DNA from: Mactromeris polynyma
Taxonomy: Eukaryota; Mollusca; Bivalvia; Venerida; Mactridae
Direction of reading: 5' to 3'
Assembly: GCA_032209605.1 (NCBI GenBank)
Contig: JASFXZ010000001.1
Location: forward strand, 39,312,619-39,376,618
DNA length: 64,000 nucleotides
The notes beneath the pieces are model-generated. The model was not told the DNA's origin. It made no database searches and saw only the letters and a list, made by a program, of their open reading frames with translations. This document shows, in pieces, positions 51,701 to 59,370 of the stretch; position 1 is the first letter of the stretch; each line of letters starts with the position of its first letter. The translations under genes were made by a program, and so were the position numbers.

Positions 51701-54043
51701 AATTAATATATGATTATGAACAGTTGACCTTGACATATGGAAGACAGTGCTTTTCTTACACAGGACTGTTTATGTCTAGAAGATACTAGAGGTTAAAACA
51801 TGCAATGAAACCCAGAGGCCATAGCATTCAAACAACCAATGATACAGAATTGTAGTTGTACAAGGATAATTTACACTAGACAACTGCGAAAGCTATTACA
51901 TTCTGATAAAGCCCACATGACAAATCTATGTTACAGTATGTATGACACAATTGTATCCCCTAAATACAAACGACAAAATACTTACCAATTTGATGGCAAC
52001 ATGCTCATTGTTGTACAGATTCTTTCCTGTAAAGGAATGAGATAAGTTTAACCACTATTTTATTCAACATGTACAATTGAAGAGAAGTAAAACACATTTA
52101 TAGAATGTTATATGCATGTAATTGAGCAGATCTTCAAACAAATTACTGGTAATCTATCAGGAAAACATTGAAAACATGCACCAAGTCAATTCTACATTTT
52201 GAAAATATTCTTTATAAATACCAATTATGGAGAGTGTTAATGAAATGAGTATTAGAATAGAAACACTTGTATTATTGCTCATAGTAAAAAGTTTATTAAG
52301 TTTTTTGACGTAATTGAATAATTTATACACTCTTGTAAGAGGACTACTAGACACACCACATATCAAAGCTCCAGACCCAATGGCAGTTAACACTTATGTT
52401 AACTAATGACAGACAGCCAAGGATCCTAACAGTGACAACCATCAGAAACATGTTTGTGACAACATCCCTATTGGTTTTCGTCTGTACTCACTACTTTGGG
52501 TTACTTCCATGTATCTAGATCAACAGACAGGCCCTGTGTTATTTCTATTTTCATAGTATTGGGTAGTTCCTCAAGATACATGTAAATCTTTGCGTTAAAG
52601 GTGAGAGTTGGTAAACTTTTCAAGTTTTCATGAAGTGACCAGGTGTGGGGGAGGAAGGCCTCCCTTGTAGTTCAGTCAGTAAAGACTAAAGTGCAATATG
52701 TGTGTTAAATAAAGGGGGCTAGAAACATCCATCAGGTACACGCTTTTCCTCCATAATCAGCAAATAGGTCATATCCTTTCATGTGATGAAAATTAATCCA
52801 GGTTACCAACCCAAGTAATCAGTATCTCCTTACACCAGTCTTCATGAAAACTCACTTATCGGATATCCGAAGTCCGGGACGAGTAAAATTACCTTCGGAC
52901 AAGTAAAACATCCATTTTGTCTGCCCGAACGGGCAAGTCACTTGCCCGTTCGAGTCGTGTGCGTGGTCCGGTCTGACTAACTTTTATCCAAGCTGTCACA
53001 AAAGTTGATGATTTTTCTGGTTTTCATTTTTTTGTCAATTTTGTTTTTGTAACAGCACTTTTTCATCAACTATCGTTACCAGTCTTCGTTTCCAATTAAA
53101 CAACTCAAAACGTCAATTTTTTTTGTTATTTTGACAGTGCTGTTAATTTTATTTGGGCAAGTTCTTCAAAAAAATCATTGTGACGACTGTTATACCTTGT
53201 CAATTCGACCCTTTTTGTCGTTTCAATCCCAGTGATATTTTCCAATCCGTGCATACATTATGAATGGAGTTATCCAACCATTGGTTTAGTTCAATAAAGG
53301 GGTAAAGGAATGGTTTTTACACATGAACATTTTAAATTCCAAACTGAACTTGAAATGATAGAGGTCTGCTTCTGCATGCGTATTTGTAGTGTTTTGGGTG
53401 TGACAGGGAAATTAAGGTGGGATTATGAGAGAGACTGGACAGCAAATACAAAATTGACTGAATTAAGACAATGTGTTTAAGTGACCTTGACATTATGTAA
53501 GTAACCAAGCGGAGGATCAAATTGACAAGAAAGCTTCTTAATGGTCAAGAGCGATCATACGATGGCGATAACATCTGCTTACAAGTGGGTTTTTCTCTCA
53601 ATTTGTCGACATTTCTGTCGTTTAAAACTGTTACCACAGGCCTGATAGTGTTTTAAGGTAACTAATACGACCCCTTATTTGCCTCAATATTGTTAAGACT
53701 GCCGAAATGACAGGTCAACAGGCTAAATGTATTTGAATACCAGCTAGTGTGAGATTTCCTGCATGACAAAAAAACAAAGTATTTTACTTAGCAGAATATA
53801 AATCCAGCTTACAACACAACAACACCTAATGAAGCTTATAACACAACAATATAGTTATATACCTAATCTGAGTTCTCCAAAGTTTCCACATCCTATCTTC
53901 TTCCCCACTCTAAAATTTGGTCCAACCATCAACACACCAGAGTTGCCAGAACCTGTCTGACGACTTGACGGGTGCATACTGGATCTCCCCGAGGATTTAC
54001 GCCTAGAAGTATCGTCAGCCTTTTCGTACTCCCTTTTTTGCAT
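18723..54043 (-). CDS. CSNK1G: Casein kinase I gamma, complete, with two alternative last exons
   Basis: Exons, in coding order, are 54043-53863, 52026-51986, 51478-51409, 42668-42520, 42295-42061, 41126-40956, 39513-39365, 37314-37222, 32441-32334, 20366-20260, then 19229-19181 (450 aa) or 18783-18723 (454 aa). All phases close. It is a Ser/Thr kinase of the CK1 gamma group. It has the Gly loop G51-C-G53-N-F-G56, catalytic Lys73 (VAIKL), Glu87, YRDVKPEN with Asp163, and DFG at 186-188. The C-lobe motifs [20 protein letters not shown] and LPWQGLKA follow. Both tails end in a Cys-rich, polybasic segment (residue 436 on). Known CK1 gamma proteins are palmitoylated there and act at the plasma membrane, for example on LRP6 in Wnt signalling. 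The start ATG at 54043 has an in-frame stop upstream, and [20 protein letters not shown] aligns with the vertebrate N-terminus. Identification is very secure. Confidence 0.95.
18784..19180 (-). other. Sequence between the two alternative last exons
   Basis: About 400 bases that are 3' UTR when version 1 is used and intron when version 2 is used. AT-rich; on the - strand GATGCTCAGCATC-like pairing is absent and no element is recognisable. Confidence 0.5.
19181..19229 (-). CDS. CSNK1G: CSNK1G last exon, version 1 (CCFF polybasic tail)
   Basis: The acceptor GTGCTTCCAG ends at 19230. It encodes [16 protein letters not shown] and stops at TGA (19183-19181). The paired cysteines plus arginine/lysine cluster match the palmitoylated membrane anchor of CK1 gamma. 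Confidence 0.9.
19230..20259 (-). other. CSNK1G intron 10
   Basis: About 1 kb and AT-rich. It contains a 19-base near-duplicate GTTCCTGTGACAGAG at 20043 and 20063. Nothing else is recognised. Confidence 0.5.
20260..20366 (-). CDS. CSNK1G: CSNK1G exon 10 (conserved pre-anchor tail)
   Basis: Encodes [20 protein letters not shown] then [15 protein letters not shown], close to the vertebrate VVSSTNGEL...PITAHAEVEVVEE. It ends in phase 2 (AA), so both downstream exons can complete a codon. The donor is GTATGT. Confidence 0.93.
21927..22082 (+). repeat. 5' LTR
   Basis: 156 bp starting TGTTGTGTATG and ending AAAACACAACA, thus TG...CA. It contains AATAAA at 22026-22031. I compared it base by base with the 3' LTR and found no difference. 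Confidence 0.95.
22086..22098 (+). promoter_or_regulatory. Primer binding site (tRNA-Ser GCT-like)
   Basis: TGGCGACGAGGAT begins three bases after the 5' LTR. Its complement, ATCCTCGTCGCCA, is what I recall as the 3' end of animal tRNA-Ser(GCT), giving 13 paired bases. Confidence 0.7.
22191..26126 (+). CDS. Gag-Pol polyprotein of Ty3/gypsy retrotransposon
   Basis: A single 1311-codon frame with no frameshift between gag and pol. The capsid-like N-terminus (about 1-180) begins [18 protein letters not shown]. Two CCHC zinc knuckles follow: C206-C209-H214-C219 and C226-C229-H234-C239. The protease motif is D284-T-G-S. Reverse transcriptase has the first aspartate D508 (SKLDLRQAY) and ILDD with D570/D571. 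RNase H begins at LATDAS (D717). Integrase has a zinc-binding HHCC (H936, H939, C969, C972) and a D1000, D1055, E1091 triad with the classic 35-residue spacing. A basic C-terminal barrel-like region lies at about 1175-1235. All key residues are present, so the enzyme set looks intact. The catalytic motif is ILDD where many relatives have YLDD or YIDD. Overlapping smaller frames on the other strand are shadows. Confidence 0.96.
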   Translation: MAGLIGNLSGFDGNSETWTSYEERLEQYFLVNEIDGDKKVPALLTLLGEKTYGLLRSLTSPDKPSTKSYDELCALLNRHLSPKPLIIAERFRFHKRNQGVSEGVTDYVASLRKLAEHCEFKDNLNDTLRDRLVCGLKNEQIQRRLLSTEDLTLKKAIDTAIAMETASKDAAELQSLTSNVNKIEKKKFQYKLKQKSGNSSPAVKPCIHCGKNNHASFKCRFKNAVCHGCNGKGHIKSICLKSRGVNTVNDEDPVMIINTVKRSSSKKIIITPEVDGVPVEMEVDTGSAVSLMSREIFQKCFGKVTLDKPTSVLKTYSGEELQQAGTKMVRVYYNGQTELLKLCVVMGNGPTLFGREWMTKITLDWNSIVHVNSIDDQTTQKRLGDIMQRYATVFSDGIGKVVGIRATLSVKENATPKFVKARPVPYSLKPKIENELDSLEKQGIITKVKTSEWATPIVPVVKPSGAVRICGDFKVTVNQAINVDKYPLPRIEDIFANLSNGHKYSKLDLRQAYLQLECDDSTKQMLTINTHKGLYSYNRLTYGVSAAPAIWQRTIEQILQGLPGVQCILDDMVITGKNDQIHLDNLENVVQRLSQYGLKVNKEKCQFFQERISYCGHEIDENGLWKCKDKVDSIVNTPPPQNVTSLRAYLGLLNYYHRFLNDLATVIKPLNQLLEKGRKFVWSKQCQDAFAKSKVWITSEPVLTHYDPELPVRLATDASPFGISAIMSHVMLDGSEKPIAYASRSLSKPERMYAQIQREATAIYWAVRKYYPYLYGRKFTLITDCQALLSIFSPSKGIPATSAARIQRYAVYLSGFDYDIQYKSTTKHTNVDGMSRLPAPSFSENEMNFEEVFFNEQFDKLPVTSAQIKRETQHEPVLSRVYENVNKGWNNDVNDPRLKGYHTRRNELTIQRGCLMWGIRVVIPSKLRERVLELLHCSHGGIVKMKNLARSYVWWPGIDSDIELMVKQCQGCQMQQKSPAKVQLHPWENARTNFERVHVDFVGPFQGRMFLVIICARSKWAEIEDMGNCTTADKTIQVLRTIFSRYGLPKQLVSDNGVQFTSDAFAQFMKNNGVFHIRTAVAKPSTNGLVERLNGTFKSSIRAMKFDKGDLNLKLSNFLLTYRNSIHQSTQESPAMMFFGRSLRNRLDLLKPDTDGYVEKQRMKLATSESRKFREFEIGDTVIARDYRPTATEKWLPGTILSREGPLMYKIDIGNNQVWRRHVDQLRKSEFTVQSQYRENESSTLNPVTPTLSTFPDKHMGNNPLVEISNQEKLPTSENNERNESSSRSDDITMERRYPVRDRKPPDRLSY
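26392..26402 (+). promoter_or_regulatory. Polypurine tract
   Basis: AAGAGGGGAGA immediately precedes the 3' LTR, separated by two bases. This is the expected plus-strand primer site. Confidence 0.75.
26405..26560 (+). repeat. 3' LTR
   Basis: 156 bp, identical to the 5' LTR, with AATAAA at 26504-26509. It is followed by the TTATC target duplication. Confidence 0.95.
26761..29205 (+). repeat. 35-bp minisatellite, about 70 copies, with higher-order structure
   Basis: The unit begins CAACAGTGACACCCTGGGAC and continues ACACTTCCTCTCACA. Variants include CATGCTGGG, CACGCTGGG, CTTCCACTC and CATACTCCCTC, and some units lack CTGGGACAC. A block with the rare variant CTTCAACTC occurs at 27101 and again at 27546 in the same neighbour order, so a segment of about 445 bp was duplicated within the array. 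Later units (28600-28800) are runs of one variant. It begins about 200 bases beyond the LTR element. Confidence 0.95.
29858..30296 (-). mobile_element. Family A copy, reverse orientation
   Basis: Read on the - strand it starts TTTTAGCTTACCTGAGT and ends with GAGTGACTTAGGGTCGTCTT then GGCCCTTGTG. These are the same termini as the copy at 4501, with the terminal hairpin degraded. Confidence 0.5.
30905..31430 (+). repeat. 47-bp minisatellite, about 9 diverged copies
   Basis: ACAGAATCTAT or a variant recurs at about 30992, 31039, 31086, 31133, 31241, 31288, 31335 and 31382, at 47-base steps with one interruption (31150-31230). Units contain CAAAGRTTGCCGTCATC or GGTTACCGTCATC. It is older than the 35-bp array, judging by divergence. 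Confidence 0.85.
32334..32441 (-). CDS. CSNK1G: CSNK1G exon 9 (probable cassette exon)
   Basis: A 108-nt phase 0-0 exon encoding a Gly/Asn-rich segment starting [20 protein letters not shown] and ending HGGSVQ. Splice sites GTTTCAG and GTATGC are good. Skipping it would leave NPK joined to VVSSHNGEL, which aligns better with the vertebrate tail, so it may be optional. Confidence 0.8.
32442..37221 (-). other. CSNK1G intron 8
   Basis: About 4.8 kb, AT-rich. A reversed family A copy occupies 34302-34788. No other element or exon is recognised. Confidence 0.6.
34302..34788 (-). mobile_element. Family A copy, reverse orientation
   Basis: Read on the - strand it starts AAAAGCTCAGGGTGAGTT and ends CTGGTGAGCGATTCAGGGCT, then a hairpin-like ATCTTGGCCCT and CTTGT. 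Same family as 4501-5224. Confidence 0.55.
37222..37314 (-). CDS. CSNK1G: CSNK1G exon 8 (C-terminal linker)
   Basis: A 93-nt phase 0-0 exon encoding [20 protein letters not shown] then [15 protein letters not shown] matches the vertebrate start of this linker; the rest is variable and probably disordered. Confidence 0.88.
37315..39364 (-). other. CSNK1G intron 7
   Basis: About 2 kb. It holds a foldback element at 39152-39304, close to the exon 7 donor, and a short (AT)n run near 38310-38322. The remainder is AT-rich and featureless. Confidence 0.6.
39152..39304. mobile_element. 153-bp foldback MITE
   Basis: Outer ends CCTGCGTTCAGT (39152) and ACTGAAGGCAGG (39293) are complementary at 11 of 12 positions. 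The inner parts GCGGCTAAC and GTTAGCCG also pair, so the arms run for roughly 50 bases with mismatches. It is locally rich in CG dinucleotides. Its edge lies about 60 bases from the exon 7 donor. No clear target duplication is seen. Confidence 0.6.
39365..39513 (-). CDS. CSNK1G: CSNK1G exon 7 (end of kinase domain)
   Basis: Encodes [20 protein letters not shown], a short divergent stretch, and [10 protein letters not shown]. Two donors three bases apart are possible (GTAGTA at 39367 or GTAAGT at 39364). The second is the better consensus and gives GRQVPTPV, matching the length of the vertebrate GRPIPTPV, so it was chosen. Confidence 0.9.
39514..42060 (-). other. CSNK1G introns 6 and 5 (exon 6 lies at 40956-41126)
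   Basis: Two AT-rich introns of about 1.4 kb and 0.9 kb. No repeat or extra exon is recognised. Confidence 0.5.
40956..41126 (-). CDS. CSNK1G: CSNK1G exon 6 (C-lobe)
   Basis: Encodes [20 protein letters not shown] then [19 protein letters not shown] and [18 protein letters not shown]. It is nearly identical to the vertebrate CK1 gamma region. Splice sites are ATTTTCAG and GTAAAT. Confidence 0.96.
42061..42295 (-). CDS. CSNK1G: CSNK1G exon 5 (catalytic loop, DFG, activation segment)
   Basis: Contains [15 protein letters not shown] (catalytic Asp163), [16 protein letters not shown] (Asp186) and [27 protein letters not shown] is the CK1-specific version of the activation segment. The donor is GTAACT. 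Confidence 0.96.
42520..42668 (-). CDS. CSNK1G: CSNK1G exon 4 (hinge)
   Basis: Encodes [20 protein letters not shown] and then [19 protein letters not shown], the hinge and helix D region. It ends in phase 0 at LSIQM. Splice sites are ATTTCAG and GTAAGT. Confidence 0.95.
42669..51408 (-). other. CSNK1G intron 3, 8.7 kb
   Basis: Contains a cluster of unexplained - strand frames (42768-43618) and the 42-bp minisatellite (44877-45166). The rest is AT-rich, with an ATGGCGGCGAGTGG stretch at 48006 that opens only a very short frame. No extra kinase exon is recognised. Confidence 0.55.
44877..45166 (+). repeat. 42-bp minisatellite, 7 copies
   Basis: GAGAACCCATTTATTGTACA or a one-base variant recurs every 42 bases from about 44879 to 45131. 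Copies differ at a few sites (ACATTATG/ACATAAAG, CACCCTG/CACACTG). 42 is a multiple of three, which creates the repetitive open frames seen on both strands. Confidence 0.93.
51409..51478 (-). CDS. CSNK1G: CSNK1G exon 3 (helix C)
   Basis: Encodes [20 protein letters not shown] then GQS. Glu87 in LHLEYRFY is the expected helix C glutamate. Splice sites are GTTTCAG and GTAGAT. Confidence 0.93.
51479..51985 (-). other. CSNK1G intron 2
   Basis: About 0.5 kb, AT-rich, nothing recognised. Confidence 0.5.
51986..52026 (-). CDS. CSNK1G: CSNK1G exon 2 (catalytic lysine)
   Basis: A 41-nt micro-exon encoding [14 protein letters not shown]. The catalytic lysine is K73. Splice sites are CTTTACAG and GTAAGT. 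Confidence 0.93.
52027..53862 (-). other. CSNK1G intron 1
   Basis: About 1.8 kb. It holds a CG-richer island at about 52855-52980 with a perfect hairpin (52926-52952). The GTAGTTCAGTCAGTAAAG stretch at 52668 may be a decayed tRNA-like SINE head. Otherwise featureless. Confidence 0.5.
52926..52952. repeat. Perfect 13-bp hairpin with one-base loop
   Basis: CGAACGGGCAAGT, one base, then ACTTGCCCGTTCG. It sits in a CG-richer island that also contains TCGGATATCCGA (52859) and repeated GGACGAGTAAA/GGACAAGTAAA. It is probably part of a dispersed element. Confidence 0.7.
53863..54043 (-). CDS. CSNK1G: CSNK1G exon 1 (start codon, glycine loop)
   Basis: Encodes residues 1-60 and the first base of codon 61. 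A Ser/Arg-rich N-terminal tail is followed by [20 protein letters not shown] and GELRLG. ATG is at 54043. A near-cognate TTG lies 9 bases upstream in frame, but there is an in-frame TAA before it, so the ATG is preferred. The donor is GTATAT. Confidence 0.93.
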
Positions 54044-54479
54044 TATATTCAATAAATAACTACGTTAAAGCTCCCAAAACTTGAAAGGAAATTATGCAGT
54101 GTGTAAAATTAGTCAAACACACTGATTTACAGTTCATGGTTTCAATTCGTAAGGCCTATGGACATAGTAGGCCGGATATTGCCTGATCTATGTACATCAC
54201 CAGTGCCAAACTTGGCTTTTTGTGCCCATAATCTAAATCTGTACAAATCAAGTCGAATACTACTAATATTATCCAAGATTCTTTCTTACACAAATTTCAG
54301 CTGTCTTACTGAGGAACTATTTTCAGCACATTAATTTGTTTTCACGAAAATTGTATTTTTCATGAAATGTTCGACTAAATCCCAATTTTTTAAAACACAA
54401 AGTATAACGGTTTATTATTAATAAAATGAAATTATAAATAGTTCAATATTTAGTATGTAAAGACTTTTGTAGAAGAACT

Positions 54480-54730
54480 ATTTTCTTGTTCGATTATCTT
54501 CACCGGAAGTACACATCGCACCACTGCGCAAGTCACTTGTTCATCCGTTACCAGGCGTTGGATAAACAAACATATATTTGACGTAAATTGGACACTCGAA
54601 AGGTTTTTTAAATTTTGAATAAAACTCTGCACTTCGCACACAAAATTTATCCAACTATTTCGAAAAACATAGCATACACACGAGCCGGTTAGTCCACTCG
54701 TATAATTACGTCACTTCCTCGTCTGGGTTA
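54480..54730 (-). promoter_or_regulatory. Probable CSNK1G promoter region
   Basis: Lies 440-690 bases upstream of the kinase start codon and is richer in CG than its surroundings. It contains ACCGGAAGT (ETS type, about 54491), CTGCGCAAG (NRF1-like, about 54524) and TTACGTCACTTCCT (CRE/ATF plus ETS type, about 54707). Such a set is common at TATA-less housekeeping promoters. No transcription start can be read from the sequence. Confidence 0.35.
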
Positions 54731-57387
54731 GGTAAAACACAATAATATCGTTATCGTCTAACAAGGTTACTATCCACAACAATACATTAAATACATATTT
54801 TTTATGTATTTAGGAAGGGAAGGCTGATCATTTATTGCATAAATTTCTTGTATTTTGTCTTTAACTTATTTCTACATAGCGCACTTCATGAAGCATTTAA
54901 AATTAATAATTAATGCAATATTGTCAAGAATACTACATATAAAATTGCGATTATACTCCTTGCGGAGTGATGCAATCACTGGAAATGATGCACGAATGAA
55001 TATAATTTACTATTTCAATATCAGTCGACGAGTTTATTATTTCCGTTTTCTTAATATATTCAATGTCTCATATAGTTTTTAATGAAGGTTCGAATACCGG
55101 TAGGGGTCCGTTCTGATATGGCCATTTGGTGAGTCGGCGGCCAGCTAGTTAAATAATGGTTACCGTGCGCATACCTGTCTGGCATTAGGCTATAGGACAG
55201 AAAAGGAAAGTAGACAGAACGCCATTTAAATATGATGACAACACTATAATAAATGGACACTTTTATCAATCTGAAACTTGAACATAAGCATAAACTAATA
55301 ACCATACCGGATTTCGTTTTAATATGAAATAATTGCTTAAAAGAGAAACTATGATTTGATTGAATGCTAGCTTAATTACGCAACATTTGACTGTTGACTT
55401 GTGATAAATTAATAAGATTAACAGCAAACTTAGCAATAGGGAGGGATTCAAGATCAGTGTAGGCGTTGGGAATCGTATGGAATTCTAGAATCGGTGCCCG
55501 TGTCAATTTCAGCCAAAATCGTCTGTAAAGTGGATCAATTTTATTTTTCACACTAATTGTGACACTATTGATTATTATTTTGCATTTTATAACTATCGGT
55601 TTGTATGGAAATACATATCTTGATTAGCTAATCGCAGTCTTTTGAAATTTTCCGGGTTGTCTCCCATGCGTGTGTTGGTGAACAAAAATGGGGTAAATGG
55701 AATGCATAGGCATCTAATGATTTGGTACCAGTGCAGGTGTCAATAACAGGAGTAACGTAAGCACCATCACTGGATACTTTTCTACTATGAATTATCAATA
55801 TTAAGTTTAGTAGCCCAAGTCCCCCACTCTACTTTTGACTTCTCCCTGCTACTTCAAGAATTAGTGACATTCCAAGTGATACGGATTTCTGCTCAACGGG
55901 TATCATTTCGTACGAGGGCAATGGACGACTATGTAACAAATAATATGCAGCAATATGTTGCCAGTGTATTGCAATATATCATGGTACGCTTCAGGCTTAT
56001 CGAGACACAATGTATTGTTCATGATGCCAAAATATGAATGACTTGACCAACTATTCGGAACAGACAATGGTTACACACGACATTTTACGCATGTGGCAAT
56101 GTATTCATGTACTCGTTCGTATGTAGGTGCATACTTCAGATAAACTTTGTGCTACTAGAATAAACTTCGGACGTTCGATGTTCACAGATATATATATTAG
56201 ATTGATTTATTAATTTTTTACTTCATTAAAAGTGTGCATATAACAAAAGGGCAATAACATGATGCATGACATAACAACAATGACATGTTGGTCATCACAT
56301 CACACACATATTCATGGATCAAGGAATGCATACAAAATGCCAGGGAATATCACAAAACATGAAATATCTTTAAAAACGATGACTGGCGCAATTTGAAATA
56401 AGCGAAGATGTTGTAGTTTTATTTGTTAAGATTTTGAGTTAAAGCATGAACACACGTTCCTAAAACAATAATCAAAGAAAACGAAATATTAAAATTATGC
56501 TTTTGTTCATTTGTATTAACTTACAAATATATCCAATACTAATTACATGCGTAGTAGAAATAGCTTGTTTCATGTTCATGTATTAAATGTCCACAAAACA
56601 CAAGTCATAATTGTGGCATTGTCCAATGACCATTCAGACATTTTTATAAAATCAGTACTTACGTATTCTAAAAGAAATCAGAACTTGTCTACTATTGGAT
56701 TATGATTATCCTCAGGATAACTGAACTTACATAAATGAAAACCGCTTTCCATTTTGAAACTTTTTTAATAAGTTTATGCATAACAGGGATGGCACGTTCA
56801 AAATAACGAACGTTCTATTTACCAACGTTGCTTATATGTCGTTTCACATTCCTTAAATAGCGGAGTAATATCTATATGGTTTTCAAATAGCTCCAAGACT
56901 CCTCCAAGTTGTAACATAATGTCATTATTAAATACCCACCATATGTGATATCTTTCACGGTTCCAATCCCAACATTTGAAGACCGTGATATAGGTATTTG
57001 CGTGATGTCCAATATGACAGTGACATCAACAGAGAAGTTGAAAATTAGGTCAAACAGAAGTTTTACGTGGATCTTTGCAAGACGACAACCGAAACTAATA
57101 AATGATGCATAGTGTACTGTAGACCAGTGTTATGAAATGTGAACTGGGTTTAATTGGCAGATGTTTGCCAATGGGCAATATTTGTTTGTTTCGGGCTTTA
57201 TGCCGTTTCTCAGCAGTATTTCAGTTATATACGTATACAGGGGTCAGTTGACCCAACCAGTGCTGCTGGGTTGCAAACCAGTTCTATCCTGCTCCTCAAC
57301 GAACTACTGACAACTTCTCCATGTAAGTTGGAGGTCAAATGACATTGGATGCATTATCTTCAGTCACATTGTCACGAAACAACATAC
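54731..57387. other. Upstream flank of the kinase gene
   Basis: AT-rich DNA. A small CG-richer patch lies at 55090-55200 (CGGCGGCCAGCTAG). No gene or clear repeat is recognised. Confidence 0.45.
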
Positions 57388-57451
57388 ACCTCGTCTTGGT
57401 TTCGAACCCACGACCTCTAGATTAGTAGTCGAGCAGTCTCTACCGACTGAG
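57388..57451 (-). repeat. tRNA-like SINE head or tRNA pseudogene
   Basis: The - strand reads TCAGTCGGTAGAGACTGC (box A-like), then GTGGGTTCGAAACCAAG (box B and T arm). The 5' and 3' acceptor strands do not pair, so it is not a functional tRNA. A tRNA-derived SINE is the likeliest source. Confidence 0.5.
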
Positions 57452-58249
57452 AATTGGTATAAATACATTTTTGACAGGACCATGGTAAAACGACATCGTA
57501 TATGCATGGCATTAGGCAAGTAAGTGGTAAAATAATACCGACGACATCAACGTGTCTTTCGGGATTACTGAGCATGTGCCGTTTCCTAAAGAATGTTTGT
57601 TTTATTTTTTAATGTCCCACGTAGATCTAGATGCTTATACTTACGATATATTATCATTGTCACTAAAGGAGTCATTCTCTTCGGTATATTTATGTTTTCT
57701 ACCAATTTATTGTCGAGTTACATCAATGCAAAAAAGCGCAAGTTATTTCAGCAAATTCATATGCCATTGGCATCCATATATAACTGGACAGCCACATCTA
57801 TAGGTCAGGATACAGCTCTATGCAGTACAGTTCTATATAAGTCAATGCTTATATCTTTACAAGACCAGTTCTTATGGAAAATTTATGGCTTTTAGTACCA
57901 TCACCATCACAACACAATGAAGAGCATTTCAGTCTTTATTGTCATTTACTGACATAATTTAGTAACATATATCCATAACACAACAGTTTTTATGATATGA
58001 TTTGTTATTTATCTGCAATATGTTAAATGTTTCTGCGATATTTTACAAAAACTGGTTACCATGGCAACCAATCAATATAACAGTTACATAATTATGCCTA
58101 CACTATCATTTCAACAATGATTTCCATAATATTTCTATTAAGCTACAAATAAGGAACATTGTTTTAAATGGTTTGATTGAAAAGGAATGTATTAAAATCC
58201 ATTTATTTATCTGCTTAGGAGTTGTTGTTTTTTAAGAAAAAAGGAAACA
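57452..58249. other. Unassigned AT-rich DNA
   Basis: Only short frames in several phases without protein-like composition. Nothing recognised. Confidence 0.45.
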
Positions 58250-59370
58250 AAATCATTAGGAATATTAGGTAAATATATAATCAACAGGTGAACTCTATTT
58301 TCCTCACTAATTGCATTCAAAATAGTAAGATTAACGCATTTGAGATGTATCTAAGGTCATTATATTCAAAAATGAACTCAAATATACCCAAAAATTGCAT
58401 TCAAACTGAGAAATTGTGCATATTCTTTAGGTATATTAGGTCAATATAATCAACAGGCGAACTCTATTTTCCTTACTAATTTTATTCAAAACAGTGAATA
58501 TAACATAATATATATGAATTTTAGGTCATTATGTTCACAACTGAACTCAAAAATACCCATAAATTGCATTGAAAGTGTGAAATTGTGCATATCCTTTAGG
58601 TATATTAGGTCAATATAATCAACAGGTGAACTGTTATTCCCTCACTAATTGCATTCAAAATAGTAATTATAACACATTATATATGAATTTTAGGTCATTA
58701 TGTTCACAATTGAACTCAAAAATATCCATAACTTGCATTGAAAGTGTGAAATTGTGCATATCCTTTAGGTATATTAGGACAATATAATCAACAGGTGAAC
58801 TCTATTTTCCTCACTAATTGCATTCAAAACAGTGAATATAACATATAACATATGAATTTTTGGCGAATATTATTCAAAAATGAACTCAAATATACCCATA
58901 AATTGCATTGAAATTGGGAAATTGTGCATATTCTTTAGATATATTAGGTCAATATAATCAACAGGTGAACTCTATTATCCTCACTAATTTTATTCAAAAC
59001 AGTGAATATAACATATTATATATTAATTTTAAGTCAATATATTCAAAAAGGAACTCATTTAAACCCATAAATTGCATTGAAAGTGGAAAATTGTGCATAT
59101 TCTTTAGGTATATTAGGTCCATATAATCAACATGTGAACTCTATTTTCCTCACCAATTGCATTCAAAACAGTGAATATAACATCTACATATGAATTTTAG
59201 TTCAATATATTCCAAAATGCACTCAAAAATGCCCATAAATTGGATGCAAAGTGAGAACTTGTGCATATATTACGTAGGTATATTAGGTCAATATAATCAA
59301 CAGTTTTGTCCTCACTAATTGCATTCAAAACAGTAAATATGACATAGTATATATGAATTTAACTGATATG
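58250..59370 (+). repeat. 169-170-bp AT-rich satellite, 7 copies
   Basis: The landmark TCAACAGGTG or a variant recurs at 58281, 58450, 58619, 58788, 58958, 59127 and 59297. Each unit contains ATATTAGGTCAATATAATC, CTCACTAATTGCATTCAAAA and AATTGTGCATATTCTTTAG. Copies are diverged by many substitutions and small gaps. The spacing is very regular. Confidence 0.9.

Noticed and set aside
54044..54052. Start of the kinase at TTG three codons upstream
   Set aside because: The ATG at 54043 is in frame and standard; an in-frame TAA lies just upstream, and N-terminal extension is not supported by the vertebrate proteins.
57388..57451. Functional tRNA gene
   Set aside because: Box A- and B-like sequences exist, but the acceptor strands do not pair and no convincing anticodon arm forms.
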